From NCBI GenBank assembly GCA_044338255.1, contig JBIILZ010000070.1, positions 1 to 21,192 on the forward strand: a DNA stretch of 21,192 nt, read 5' to 3'. Below the pieces are notes generated by a model. It saw only the letters and a list, made by a program, of their open reading frames with translations. It did not search any database and was not told where the DNA came from. A program made the position numbers and the translations under genes. This stretch comes from CAIUVD01 sp044338255. GTDB taxonomy: Bacteria; Planctomycetota; UBA11346. This document shows, piece after piece, positions 6,790-15,235 of this stretch; within the stretch, counting starts at the first letter, position 1; every line of letters starts with the position of its first letter.

Positions 6790-9700
6790 GCGCGGGTATC
6801 GGCGTGCTTTCTCCGCTACTTTCTCCCGTGCTTTCCCCCGTGACTGCTCCCATGCTGGAGCCTGCGCCTGCTGACCGGGCTTGGCGGCGCAGCTTCAGCT
6901 CCCAGAACCACGCGTAGAACACCGGCACCGAGAACAGTGACAGAAGATCAGCGATCATCCCGCCGATCACCGGCAGGACCATCGGGCGCATGATCTCGGC
7001 ACCGCGTCCATCGCTCCACAGGATCGGGATCAGCGACAGCAAGGTGGTGAGGTTGGTCATCAGTGCCGGACGGCGACGGCGCAAACCGGCACGGAAGACG
7101 CGCTGCTGCATGTCCTCAAAAGTGCGCGGCGGAATCTTGAACTGTTCATGCAGGTAGGTGCCAAGGAGGATGCCATCGTTGAACATCACCCCCAGCAGCA
7201 CGAGGAAGCCGACGATCACGGCAGTGGTCATCTCAATGCCCGACAACCAGACCGCGATGAAGCCGCCGGCGGTGGTCACCGTCACATTGCAGCTGATGAT
7301 GATCGCGGTCGTCAGCAGCGAACGCGTGCCGACGTAGATCAGCACCAGCATTGCCGCCAGGGAGGCGGCGATGACCCAGGTCAAGGTCGCATCGGCCTTC
7401 AGCTTCTGCTCATAGCTGCCGACCCAGCGGAAGGTTGTGCCGCCGGGCAGCTGCAGACGGCCTTCGGCGATGGCCGCGCGCACGCGGGCGTCGGCCGCGT
7501 GCACGACATCGACCTCGGCCCGGCCGCGGGCATTGAGCAACACGTACTGCGTACGCTTGCCGCCTTCACTGCGGATGGCCATGGGGCCGATGGTGTAGGT
7601 CATCGCCGTCGACGCCGGCCGGCGTCGGCTTTCCTTCAGCTCGCCCTGGGCAGGAGCCGTGGTCATCGACAATAAGTCCTCACCGGCCGGCAGGGTGACT
7701 TCGATCTCGTTGGGTGAAAGAGGCGTGGTATTGCGCTGGATGGTGAGGGTCTGCTGGGCCAGCCACTCTTGGGCGGTGAGACCGCGGAGCGTCGCGGTAT
7801 GCACCACCGGCACCGCCACCAGGCTTTGCAGGGCGATGGACCCGTGCTTGCCGGCGCCGATGGGGACTTGCAGCAGGCGCATCTCATCGAAGTCGTCACG
7901 CCGCTCCCGGCTGTAACGCAGGCGCAGCGCATAGCGCTGGGTGCCTTCCACAGAAAAGCTGAGGGGCATGCCGCCGAGCGCGGTCTCGATGGTCTGCAGG
8001 ACGGTCTCGGCGGTGATGCCGAAACGCGCCATGCGCTCATGGTCGAGGCGGATCTCAGCGTAGGGCTTGCCGCCTTCGCGCTGCATCTGGACATCGACGG
8101 CGCCCTCGACCTGCTGAATGAGCTTCTCGGCCTGTTCGGCGACGCGCTCCAGACCTTCGGCATCGTCGCCGAGGAACTGCAGGGCGATCTTGCTCTTGAT
8201 GCCGGTCGAAAGCATCACCACGCGGGTCTCGATCGGTTGCAGCCACGAGGGGGCGACGCCGGGAATGTCGGCTACCGCCGACAGCGCCTCGCGTACTTCC
8301 GCCAGGGTCCGCGGCCGGTATTCCTCGCTGCCGTCGGCACGGGTGAAGGCCTGCACCGGCCACTGCGCGTAGGGCTTCAACTGCACCACGGTCTCGATCA
8401 TGCCGATGGGCGCGGGATCGAGAGCGGTCTCAGCACGGCCCATCTTGCCCATCAGCTGCGCGACTTCCGGCACACTGGCGATGAGCCGGTTTTGGGTGGT
8501 GAGCACGCGCAGGGTCTCGCCCACCCCGCTGCTCGCCGGCAGCGAGGGCATGAACAGCAGTGAGCCCTCATCGAGCGCGGGCATGAAGCTCGCGCCGATG
8601 CCGGGGAAGATCCGCGTCAGGGTTTGATCGAAGGCCAGGCTCGAGAGGTTTCCACCACTAGCGCTGACCGTCGCGCGCAGCGGCCAGCTCAGGCGCTGCC
8701 AACCGACGCCCACCAGCCAGCCGCCGAGGGCGACGGAGAGGATCGTCGCCGTGAAGACCAGACGATGGCGCTGGATGCGGGTATAGGCCCAGTCGTAGGC
8801 GATGTGGATGCCGCGGCTGACGGGATTCTCCTCATACGATACGAGGCGCTCGCGACCCAGCCGCCACACCACCAGCGCTGTCAGCAGGCCCGCCAGCGGG
8901 GCGATGATCCATCCTGGGATGGTTAGCGACCAGCGTTGATGATCGAAGCCGAGGGTCAGGCCGTCGGTGATGAACCACGCGCACATCCCACCGCCGCTGA
9001 GCAGCGCCAGGGCCAGCATCAACGGCTTGCGCGCCTGCCACGGCGGAAGCAGCAGGCGGCACAGCAAGGGTACCAGCAGCATTCCGAAGAGCACCGCGCC
9101 GGCGATGGCGAGGGTCTTGGTGATGGCCAAGGGAATGAAGAGGCGCCCAGCCTGATCGGTGAGAACGAAGATCGGCAGGAAGCCGATGATGGTCGTGGCC
9201 GCCGCCGTGAACAACGCGCGCGAGACTTCCTGGGCGCCGGCGACCACCGCCTGGGTTACTTCCGGATCGAAGGGATTGCGCGGCGGCGGCAGGCCGGCGG
9301 CGGCGCGCCGTTGCTGCAGTTCGACGAGGTGCTGAGTGATGTTCTCGGTCATCACGATGCCGAAATCGACCATCACCCCGATGGCGATGGCGATGCCGGC
9401 CAGCGACATGAGGTTGGCGCTGACACCCAGCACATGCATCACCAGGAAGGTCGTCAGCACGCCCAGGGGCAGGCTCATGGCCACCACCAAGCTGGCCCGT
9501 GCGTGCAGCAGGAAGAGCACCATCACCAGAACGGTGACGATCAGCTCCTCGACCAGGGTGTGGGCCAAGGTGGCATTGGTCTCCATGATCAGCTGCGAGC
9601 GATCATAGAACGGCACCGCGCTCAGCTGCTTGGCGGCAAGCGCCGGGGCCAGGCTCAGCAGGCGCTCCTTGACGCGTTCGATGACCGCCTTGGGATCCTC

Positions 9701-10561
9701 GCCGACGCGCATGGCGATGATCGCACCGACCTGCTCCTGGTCGGCATCGGCAAGGATCCCTTGGCGTACGGCGCCACCGAGGTGCACCTGGGCGATGTCC
9801 TTGAGCTTCACCCCGGCGCTGCGCTCGCGGTTGCCGCGGATGACGATGTCCTCGACGTCCTTGAGATTGCGTACGAAGCCGAGGCCGCGGATCATGGTCT
9901 CGACACCACTGTGCTCGACGCTCATGGCCCCGACATCGCGACCGGCCTTCTGCACCGCCATCATCAGCATGTCGATGGTCAGGCCCTGCTCTTCCAAGCG
10001 CGTGGGATCGATATCGATCTGGTATTCGCGGACCACGCCCCCTACCGGCGCGACCTCGGCCACGCCGGGCACGCCTTGCAACGCCGGCACCACCACCTGA
10101 TCGAGGAGGTAGCGTTTGGCCTCGGTATCGCCCGGCCCTTGCAGGGTGAAAGAGAAGACCTGGCCCATGGCCGTGGCATCCGGCCCCAGGCGGGCCTGTA
10201 CACCGCTGGGCATCAGCGCCTGTAGCTGAGCCAGGCGTTCGAGCGTACGCGTCCGGCAATCGTAGAGGTTCCGCCGCTCATCGAAGATAAGATAGACGTA
10301 GCTGGCGCCGTAAAGCGACATGCCGCGCACCGTGGTGACCCCGGGCAGGCCCTGCAGCTCACGCGCCAGACGGCTGGTGATCTGCAGGTCGACGTCTTCC
10401 GGACTCTGTCCCGGCCAGGCCGCCCAGACGATCACCTGGTTGTCGGAGAGATCGGGGATGGCATCGACGGGGATGTGCCGCCAGGCCCATACCCCGGCCA
10501 GCGCCAAGCCCAGGGCCAGGAGTAACGTGATCAGCGGATTGCGGATGGCGGCGGAGATCAT
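6779..10561 (-). CDS. cusA: CusA/CzcA-family heavy-metal efflux RND pump, Cu/Ag type
   Basis: This is the inner membrane proton-driven pump of a tripartite copper/silver exporter. It opens with the RND N-terminus (MISAAIRNPL...IPVDAIPDLSDNQVIV), has TM4 GVMVDFGIVMTEN with Asp399 and Glu406 of the proton relay, and a second half FMPALDEGSLLFMPSLP. The three methionines that bind Cu(I)/Ag(I) in E. coli CusA are all matched: Met671 (LLFMPS), Met721 (APIGMIETVVQLKP) and Met783 (VVMLSTGIKS). At 1260 residues it is about 200 longer than CusA. Extra sequence lies at about 510-575, with two hydrophobic segments (an added TM pair), and at about 920-988, plus a Ser/Gly/Thr-rich tail (GESTGESSGEST). The ATG is 6 nt after the cusB-like stop, so the two are co-translated. 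It is the last gene of the cluster and overlaps the ClC gene end. Confidence 0.95.
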   Translation of the reverse strand: MISAAIRNPLITLLLALGLALAGVWAWRHIPVDAIPDLSDNQVIVWAAWPGQSPEDVDLQITSRLARELQGLPGVTTVRGMSLYGASYVYLIFDERRNLYDCRTRTLERLAQLQALMPSGVQARLGPDATAMGQVFSFTLQGPGDTEAKRYLLDQVVVPALQGVPGVAEVAPVGGVVREYQIDIDPTRLEEQGLTIDMLMMAVQKAGRDVGAMSVEHSGVETMIRGLGFVRNLKDVEDIVIRGNRERSAGVKLKDIAQVHLGGAVRQGILADADQEQVGAIIAMRVGEDPKAVIERVKERLLSLAPALAAKQLSAVPFYDRSQLIMETNATLAHTLVEELIVTVLVMVLFLLHARASLVVAMSLPLGVLTTFLVMHVLGVSANLMSLAGIAIAIGVMVDFGIVMTENITQHLVELQQRRAAAGLPPPRNPFDPEVTQAVVAGAQEVSRALFTAAATTIIGFLPIFVLTDQAGRLFIPLAITKTLAIAGAVLFGMLLVPLLCRLLLPPWQARKPLMLALALLSGGGMCAWFITDGLTLGFDHQRWSLTIPGWIIAPLAGLLTALVVWRLGRERLVSYEENPVSRGIHIAYDWAYTRIQRHRLVFTATILSVALGGWLVGVGWQRLSWPLRATVSASGGNLSSLAFDQTLTRIFPGIGASFMPALDEGSLLFMPSLPASSGVGETLRVLTTQNRLIASVPEVAQLMGKMGRAETALDPAPIGMIETVVQLKPYAQWPVQAFTRADGSEEYRPRTLAEVREALSAVADIPGVAPSWLQPIETRVVMLSTGIKSKIALQFLGDDAEGLERVAEQAEKLIQQVEGAVDVQMQREGGKPYAEIRLDHERMARFGITAETVLQTIETALGGMPLSFSVEGTQRYALRLRYSRERRDDFDEMRLLQVPIGAGKHGSIALQSLVAVPVVHTATLRGLTAQEWLAQQTLTIQRNTTPLSPNEIEVTLPAGEDLLSMTTAPAQGELKESRRRPASTAMTYTIGPMAIRSEGGKRTQYVLLNARGRAEVDVVHAADARVRAAIAEGRLQLPGGTTFRWVGSYEQKLKADATLTWVIAASLAAMLVLIYVGTRSLLTTAIIISCNVTVTTAGGFIAVWLSGIEMTTAVIVGFLVLLGVMFNDGILLGTYLHEQFKIPPRTFEDMQQRVFRAGLRRRRPALMTNLTTLLSLIPILWSDGRGAEIMRPMVLPVIGGMIADLLSLFSVPVFYAWFWELKLRRQARSAGAGSSMGAVTGESTGESSGESTPIPAPTP
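6807..6842 (-). repeat. 12-bp tandem repeat at the 3' end of the cusA-like gene
   Basis: Three units related to CTTTCTCCCGTG (plus strand) encode the repeated G-E-S-T/S of the pump's last 20 residues. The tail is hydrophilic and follows the last TM helix and the basic anchor KLRRQAR, so it is cytoplasmic and probably dispensable. Confidence 0.85.
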
Positions 10562-10567
10562 GTCGCC

Positions 10568-11977
10568 TCAGTGCTGATGCGCAGCCGGGGCGCCAGCGGC
10601 ACCTGTTCCAGCAGGACCTGTTCCAGCGGGACCACTGCCAGCAGGACCACTGCTAGCAGGACCACTGCCAGCAGCGCCGAGCGGAAAGAGTAGCGACGGA
10701 GTACCCGCGAGCTGCGCCTGGCTGTCGATCAGGAAGGCCCCCTGGGTGGCGACCTGATCGCCGACCGCGAGCCCCACCCGCACCACCCAGGCATCGTTGC
10801 CGTGCTCGTCTTCAAGTCGCTGGCCGAGCGCGAGCGGTGCAATCGCGAAATGCTGATGGCCGTCGGGATCGGTGGTGGTCAGCTTCCAGGCGATGGAACG
10901 GACCCCGGTCGAAAGTACGGCGCTGGCGGGGATGATCGGCAGCAACGGCGGATGCTCAGGATCATCCGCCAGGCTCTGCCCCGAGGCGTCGGCAGCCCCA
11001 AGCACGGCGCGGATGCGGGCGTTGACGAGGCTCCCGGGAAGCAGCCGATGAGCGCTGTCGGTGAGATGCAGATGCACTTCACGGGCGCGGATCTCGAGAT
11101 TGATCTCGGGCGCCACCCAGCTGATCTCGGCGAGGACGTCGGGCAGTTCGCCGCGATCATCACTGGCCAGATCGACGTGCTGACCTTCGCGCAGGAGGTG
11201 CGCCTGGGGCTCGGGGACATGGATCACGACCATGTAGGCTTGGGGGTCGACCAGGCGCAGCAGCGGCTCATCGGCGCGGATCTCGGCACCCACCGCGAGC
11301 ATGTCCTTACCCTCGCCGCCCTCAGCCACCACCACCCGACCCGCGAACGGACTGCGGATGCTGATGATGTCGGTGGGCGCCTGCCCCTGGCTGATGGCTT
11401 CCGCGACATGCGCGAGATTGAGCCGCTGCAGCCGTTCGCCGAGGGCCGTGATCAATCCCTGATCATGCAACTGGATCGCCGCCGCCAGCTCGGCTTGCAG
11501 CGTGAACATTTCCGAACTGTAGAGATCGATCAGCGGCTCGCCGGCCTTGACCATCAGCCCTGGATGGAGGGCGCCGCCGTGGCGCTTCACCACCCGCCCG
11601 GCGACCCGCGCCAGTACCACCTGGGTGGTGCGATCATCATAGCGCACGGCGCCGTAAGCATGGACCGTCACCACCGCCGGCTTGGCTTGCACCGTGGTCA
11701 GCTGCACGCCCATGCGTTTGGCCTGCGCCGGCGAGAGTTCCCCCGCCATGACCCGCTGCAGGGTCATCCCGCACACCGGGCATTTTCCCGGCTTGGTGCC
11801 GACGAAATCGAGCATCGGACAGGCCCAGCGTTCGCCGCTGGCGGGGCTGCTATCGCCCACCATCGCGGTGGCGAAGAAGCGTTCCGCCGGTACGGCGAAG
11901 ATCGCCGCCATGCCGCACGCCAGGCCGAGGATCGCCGCCAGCCAAGCCGGCCAGCGCGCAGAAGACTCACTGCTCAT
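10568..11977 (-). CDS. cusB: CusB-like periplasmic adaptor with N-terminal heavy-metal binding domain
   Basis: The 469-residue product links the RND pump to the outer membrane channel. Residues 9-29 form a membrane anchor or uncleaved signal. Residues 51-76 are a heavy-metal-binding motif with CPM (53-55) and CPVCGM (66-71), seen in copper-handling adaptors. Barrel-sandwich (lipoyl-like) halves follow: VVLARVAGRVVKRHGGALHPG with LIDLYSSEM, then IRSPFAGRVVVAEGGEGKDML, and the beta-barrel and membrane-proximal domains (VSTGVRSIAWKL-like region). The C-terminus is a Gly/Pro/Ala/Ser-rich repeat tail ending AHQH. The ATG overlaps the stop of the 39-aa gene (ATGA, 11974-11977), and cusA starts 6 nt past its stop. 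Confidence 0.94.
   Translation of the reverse strand: MSSESSARWPAWLAAILGLACGMAAIFAVPAERFFATAMVGDSSPASGERWACPMLDFVGTKPGKCPVCGMTLQRVMAGELSPAQAKRMGVQLTTVQAKPAVVTVHAYGAVRYDDRTTQVVLARVAGRVVKRHGGALHPGLMVKAGEPLIDLYSSEMFTLQAELAAAIQLHDQGLITALGERLQRLNLAHVAEAISQGQAPTDIISIRSPFAGRVVVAEGGEGKDMLAVGAEIRADEPLLRLVDPQAYMVVIHVPEPQAHLLREGQHVDLASDDRGELPDVLAEISWVAPEINLEIRAREVHLHLTDSAHRLLPGSLVNARIRAVLGAADASGQSLADDPEHPPLLPIIPASAVLSTGVRSIAWKLTTTDPDGHQHFAIAPLALGQRLEDEHGNDAWVVRVGLAVGDQVATQGAFLIDSQAQLAGTPSLLFPLGAAGSGPASSGPAGSGPAGTGPAGTGAAGAPAAHQH
10601..10675 (-). repeat. 15-bp tandem repeat in the 3' end of the cusB-like gene
   Basis: Five 15-bp units (variants of ACCACTGCCAGCAGG, plus strand) lie end to end. They encode five-residue repeats of GPAGS/T type in the C-terminal tail of the adaptor. 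Confidence 0.9.
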
Positions 11978-12093
11978 GGCGCCACCTGGGCCGACGCCGG
12001 CGCATAGGGCTGATGCTGACGAGCCCGCAGCACCACGGCCACGACCACTCCGAGGGCGAAGGTCGCGACGAAGATCAGGAACAAGCGCTTCAT
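11974..12093 (-). CDS. Small single-span membrane protein (39 aa) of the cus-like cluster
   Basis: The ATG at 12091-12093 starts a 39-residue peptide, MKRLFLIFVATFALGVVVAVV followed by LRARQHQPYA...VAP. It has a basic start, one hydrophobic helix (about 4-22) and a short polar tail, so it is a small inner membrane protein or an uncleaved signal-type peptide. Its TGA overlaps the cusB-like ATG (ATGA), a layout that couples their translation and argues for a real gene. A longer in-frame start at 12198 exists, but the added residues (repeats of CPASA) come from the 15-bp intergenic repeats and are unlikely. I do not recognise a family; a role in assembly or regulation of the efflux complex is inference. 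Confidence 0.65.
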   Translation of the reverse strand: MKRLFLIFVATFALGVVVAVVLRARQHQPYAPASAQVAP

Positions 12094-12116
12094 GGCTGGT
12101 CTTTCGGATTCTCGGG

Positions 12117-12182
12117 CAGAGGCAGGGTCGGCAGAGGCAGGGCAGGCAGAGGCAGGGCAGGCAGAGTCAGAGGCAGGGTCGG
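12117..12182 (-). repeat. 15-bp tandem repeat between the tolC-like gene and the 39-aa gene
   Basis: Units of CAGAGGCAGGGCAGG (plus strand) occur at 12117-12131 (variant ending TCGG), 12132-12146 and 12147-12161 (identical), then a longer variant at 12162-12182. They occupy most of the 119-bp spacer 12094-12212, in which I see no other feature. Confidence 0.9.
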
Positions 12183-12212
12183 CGGCGCCAAACGCCATAA
12201 TCCGGCTTCCGC

Positions 12213-13391
12213 CTAGCGGGCGCTGGCTTCGGCATCGATGACGCGGCTTTCGGCCCGGCTGAGGTTGTCCAGCACGCTCAGGACCATGCTCACGGTGGGG
12301 CCCTGAGCGGTCGCCACTTGCCGCATGAGGGCGGCGTATTGGGCTTCGATGCGCAGCCGGGCCTCTTCGGCGGCCTGGCGGGCGGTGGCGGCGACGGTGG
12401 CGGCGCGCTCCGCCCGGCTGAGCAGGGCAATGGCCCGATGCTGCCAGCCAAGGGCTTCGCGTTGTGCCGCCCGTGCACGGGCGGCGGCGGCGTTTTCCAG
12501 CGCGCCGGCCTTCTGCCAGACGGGCAAAGAGACGCGCAGCGCGAGCCCCACGGTCTCCATCGTGCCGCTGGGATCCGGCTCATGTTCGTAGGTCACACCC
12601 ACGGCGGTCTCAGGATAACGGCCGGCATGCGCGGCGCTGAAGGCGGCTTCGGCGCTGCGCTGCCTGGCGGCGGCGGCGAGCATGCCCGGCACGCGCTCGA
12701 GACGCACGCTTTCCCGGTCCGGGGCGCTGAACGGCGGCAGGCCAGCATCTGCCGGCAGAGCCAGAAGGCTGTGGATCTCCTGTTCGGCATCAGCGACCTG
12801 CCGTTGCCAGGTATCGCGTTCGACGGCCAAGGCCGCACGGCGCGTCTGCAGGTCGAGGGTGTCGGCGATGCTCGCGGCGCCGACGGCGAGACGCGCGGTC
12901 AGGGCCTGCTGAAGGACCTCGGCCCGCGCCAGTTCCTTGTCGGCCAGGACCGCCTTGGCGCGCGCCGCGGTCAGGTCGGCGAGCATGGCGGCGATCTCGG
13001 CGGCGGCGTCGCCGGCGGCCGCCAATAGTTCGGCTTCACTCTCGCCAATGTCGGCCGCCGCCTGGGCGCGTTGGGCATCACGTTCGCCCCAGCGCGGGAG
13101 GGCTTGTTCGAGGCTGAGACTGTAGATCGGCCAAGCGTTGCCGGTCGTCGATTTGCGGGCATAGCCCCCGCCGAGCATGGGATCGGCAAGCCGCCCGGCC
13201 GCCGGGGCCGCCGCCTGCGCCGCCAAGCGGCGTTCGTGAGCCGCCTGCACCGCCGGCGATTGCAGCACACGGGTGACGAAAACTTCGCGGGCAGCAGCCT
13301 CACGGGCAGCAGCTTCACCGATAAAGACCGAAGCGTCGGGCTCGGCCGCGGTCAGCACTCCACCCAACGCAAGCATCACAAGTATACGCAT
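12213..13391 (-). CDS. TolC/CusC-like outer membrane efflux protein
   Basis: With the ATG at 13389-13391 the product has 392 residues. It starts with a Sec signal (MRILVMLALGGVLTAA, likely cleaved after TAA) and lacks a lipobox Cys, unlike E. coli CusC. The rest is Ala-rich amphipathic helix in two related halves, typical of TolC-family trimers: VLQSPAVQAAHERRLAAQAAA, LSLEQALPRWGERDAQRAQA, RAEVLQQALTARLAVGAASIADTLDLQTRRAAL and, in the second half, VTYEHEPDPSGTMETVGLALRVSLPVW. It would form the exit duct for the pump and adaptor encoded downstream. The open frame continues upstream to 14132 only as a shadow of the kinase gene; the signal peptide fixes the start. No good Shine-Dalgarno is visible. 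Confidence 0.9.
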   Translation of the reverse strand: MRILVMLALGGVLTAAEPDASVFIGEAAAREAAAREVFVTRVLQSPAVQAAHERRLAAQAAAPAAGRLADPMLGGGYARKSTTGNAWPIYSLSLEQALPRWGERDAQRAQAAADIGESEAELLAAAGDAAAEIAAMLADLTAARAKAVLADKELARAEVLQQALTARLAVGAASIADTLDLQTRRAALAVERDTWQRQVADAEQEIHSLLALPADAGLPPFSAPDRESVRLERVPGMLAAAARQRSAEAAFSAAHAGRYPETAVGVTYEHEPDPSGTMETVGLALRVSLPVWQKAGALENAAAARARAAQREALGWQHRAIALLSRAERAATVAATARQAAEEARLRIEAQYAALMRQVATAQGPTVSMVLSVLDNLSRAESRVIDAEASAR

Positions 13392-13465
13392 AGCTATCAG
13401 CAAAGGTCCGCGCCCCAGCCGGTGTTTCAGGGCGGTTTCTGACCGGCAGCGGGGCGGAACCGCTT

Positions 13466-14716
13466 TCAGCGGTACTTCAAAGCGTAGATCAGCGCCGAGG
13501 TGACCGCCACCAACCACCCGCCGACCGCCATCAGGCGCCAGATGGCGATTCGTGTACGAGCCATGGCAAGCTGCTTTTCCAGCCCGACGATGCGCTCTTT
13601 TTCGGCAGTGATGACATTGAGGATGCCACTGCGCGAAGTCGGCAGCTGGTTGGCATCGCCGGACAGATCGAGACGCAGCAGGTCGAGGGCTTTGACGATG
13701 TCTTCGGGCGTCTGATAGCGATCGATGGGCTGCTTCTGGGTCATCTTGGCGATCAGGGCCACCAGATCCTTGGGCAGATCCTTGCGCAGATCGTCGAGTT
13801 TCGGCGGAGTGGTCTCGATATGGTCGCGCATCACCTTCGAGCAGCTGCCGCTGAAGAAGGTCTTGCCCGACATCATGTGGAACAAGGTCGCACCTAGCGA
13901 ATAGATGTCGCTGCGCACGTCGAGATTGCGTTCGCCACGGGCCTGTTCGGGACTGATGTAGTCGGGGGTCCCGATGGTCGTGCCTTCCTGCATCAGCTCG
14001 GCGTCGAAGGCCGACTGGATGAAGCCGAAATCGCCGAGCTTCACCTGCCCTTCCTTGGTCAGCATGATGTTGGCGGGCTTGATGTCGCGATGCACAATGT
14101 TGTGCGTCGCGAGGTAGCTCAACGCCTTGCATACTTGAAGACAGATGTCGATGGCCTTCTCGACCGGCACCTGGCCGTCATGGCGGATGAGATCGTCGAC
14201 GGTGACACCGTCGATGAACTCCATCGAGAAATAGTAGAGCCCCTGGTACTTGCCCACATCGAAGACCTGGATCAGGTTCTGATGCGATAATTTACCGACT
14301 GCACGGGCTTCGAGCAGGAAGCGTTTGCGGAATTCCTCGTCATCGGCCCATTTCGAGTGCAGGATCTTCAGCGCCACAGTGCGATGCATGGTCAGCTGCT
14401 CGGCGAGGTAAACCTCGCCCATGCCGCCTTCGCCGATGCGCCGGACCAGCTTATAGCCGCCGATCTGCTTCTTCATGAGCATCCCGCCCTCGGATTTCGC
14501 CCGTTCATCACGAACGATCCGGCGCACGGCCTTGGTCAGGCGATCGGCGGTCTGCACGTCGACCGTGCCCTCGCTGACCAGGATATCGCGCAGGGCGCGA
14601 TTGGATTCGCGGACTTTGTCCATCGCCGCGTCAAACTGCTCGGGAGTGATGAGACGCCCTTCGATGGCCAATTGGCCATAGCGGAAATCTTCATCTAAAG
14701 GCGGAGCGTCAGACAC
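13466..14716 (-). CDS. Membrane-anchored Ser/Thr protein kinase (PknB/Hanks type)
   Basis: The 416-residue product has an N-terminal helical region (1-75: FRYGQLAIEGRLITPEQFDAA...) resembling small domains found in front of PVC-group kinases. A complete kinase domain follows at about 88-350: glycine loop GEGGMGEVY (95-103), Lys117 in VALKIL, catalytic HRDIKPAN (209-216), DFG (229-231) and SPE (255-257, for APE). After it come a short coiled-coil (ITAEKERIVGLEKQLAMAR) and one C-terminal TM helix (about 391-411) ending in KYR. There are no PASTA or other sensor repeats outside the membrane. All catalytic residues are present, so it should be active. The start is a GTG with weak ribosome site. 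It lies 74 bp upstream of the tolC-like gene on the same strand and may lead the efflux operon. Confidence 0.94.
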   Translation of the reverse strand: MSDAPPLDEDFRYGQLAIEGRLITPEQFDAAMDKVRESNRALRDILVSEGTVDVQTADRLTKAVRRIVRDERAKSEGGMLMKKQIGGYKLVRRIGEGGMGEVYLAEQLTMHRTVALKILHSKWADDEEFRKRFLLEARAVGKLSHQNLIQVFDVGKYQGLYYFSMEFIDGVTVDDLIRHDGQVPVEKAIDICLQVCKALSYLATHNIVHRDIKPANIMLTKEGQVKLGDFGFIQSAFDAELMQEGTTIGTPDYISPEQARGERNLDVRSDIYSLGATLFHMMSGKTFFSGSCSKVMRDHIETTPPKLDDLRKDLPKDLVALIAKMTQKQPIDRYQTPEDIVKALDLLRLDLSGDANQLPTSRSGILNVITAEKERIVGLEKQLAMARTRIAIWRLMAVGGWLVAVTSALIYALKYR

Positions 14717-14859
14717 GGTTCATCCAGGTGGTTATCACAGGCAACGTAGTCGTCTCAGCCTGTACCCACAACGCACGCAGGAGCAACCGGGTAGGCCACG
14801 TTCACACACTGCCGAACCTAAGAGCTTGCGCCGACCACTTTCAACTCACCATTCGGCGC

Positions 14860-15228
14860 ATGACTGAGCACTACCTTCCCAGCCACGAATGGGCCCGCCT
14901 CGAAGGCGCCCTGGTCACCATCGGCCTGTCGGCCTTCGCCGCCGGTGAGGTTGGGGAAGTGATCCATGTCGAGTTGCCCAAGGTCGGGGCCACGCTGAGC
15001 AAAGGTAAAGCCTGCGCTGAAATCGAATCGGTGAAGTCGGTCAATGATTTCTATGCGCCGATCGATGGCGTGGTGACCGAAATTAACCCCGCCCTAGCGT
15101 CGCAACCCGAGTTGCTCAACCAGGATCCGACCGGCAAAGGGTGGTTCGCCAAGATCAAGGCCACTTCAGCCACGCCCCTCGTGGGGCTGCTCAGCAGCGA
15201 GCAATATCAGACCCAATTGAAGAAGTGA
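14860..15228 (+). CDS. gcvH: Glycine cleavage system H protein
   Basis: The 122-residue product carries the lipoyl arm that shuttles the methylamine group between the P, T and L proteins of glycine cleavage. It shows the family start HEWARLEG...TIGLSAFA, the turn GEVIHVELPKVG and the lipoylation motif ESVKSVNDFYAP with Lys59, followed by DGVVTEIN and PELLNQDPTGKGW. The open frame begins at 14728, but homologues start near the ATG at 14860 (MTEHYLPSHEW). No strong Shine-Dalgarno. gcvT and gcvP are not in the window; ispF follows after 7 nt. The 143 bp between the kinase start and this ATG shows no clear signal. Confidence 0.95.
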   Translation: MTEHYLPSHEWARLEGALVTIGLSAFAAGEVGEVIHVELPKVGATLSKGKACAEIESVKSVNDFYAPIDGVVTEINPALASQPELLNQDPTGKGWFAKIKATSATPLVGLLSSEQYQTQLKK

Positions 15229-15235
15229 CCAGGCG

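Noticed and set aside
8936..10225. 429-aa plus-strand open frame opposite the cusA-like gene
   Set aside because: Its composition (His, Gln, Asp-rich) is the usual antisense shadow of a GC-rich gene, and the minus-strand pump is intact with all motifs over the same bases.
13392..14132. N-terminal extension of the tolC-like frame up to 14132
   Set aside because: The extension overlaps the kinase gene in another frame and reads as low-complexity shadow; the signal peptide at 13391 marks the true start.
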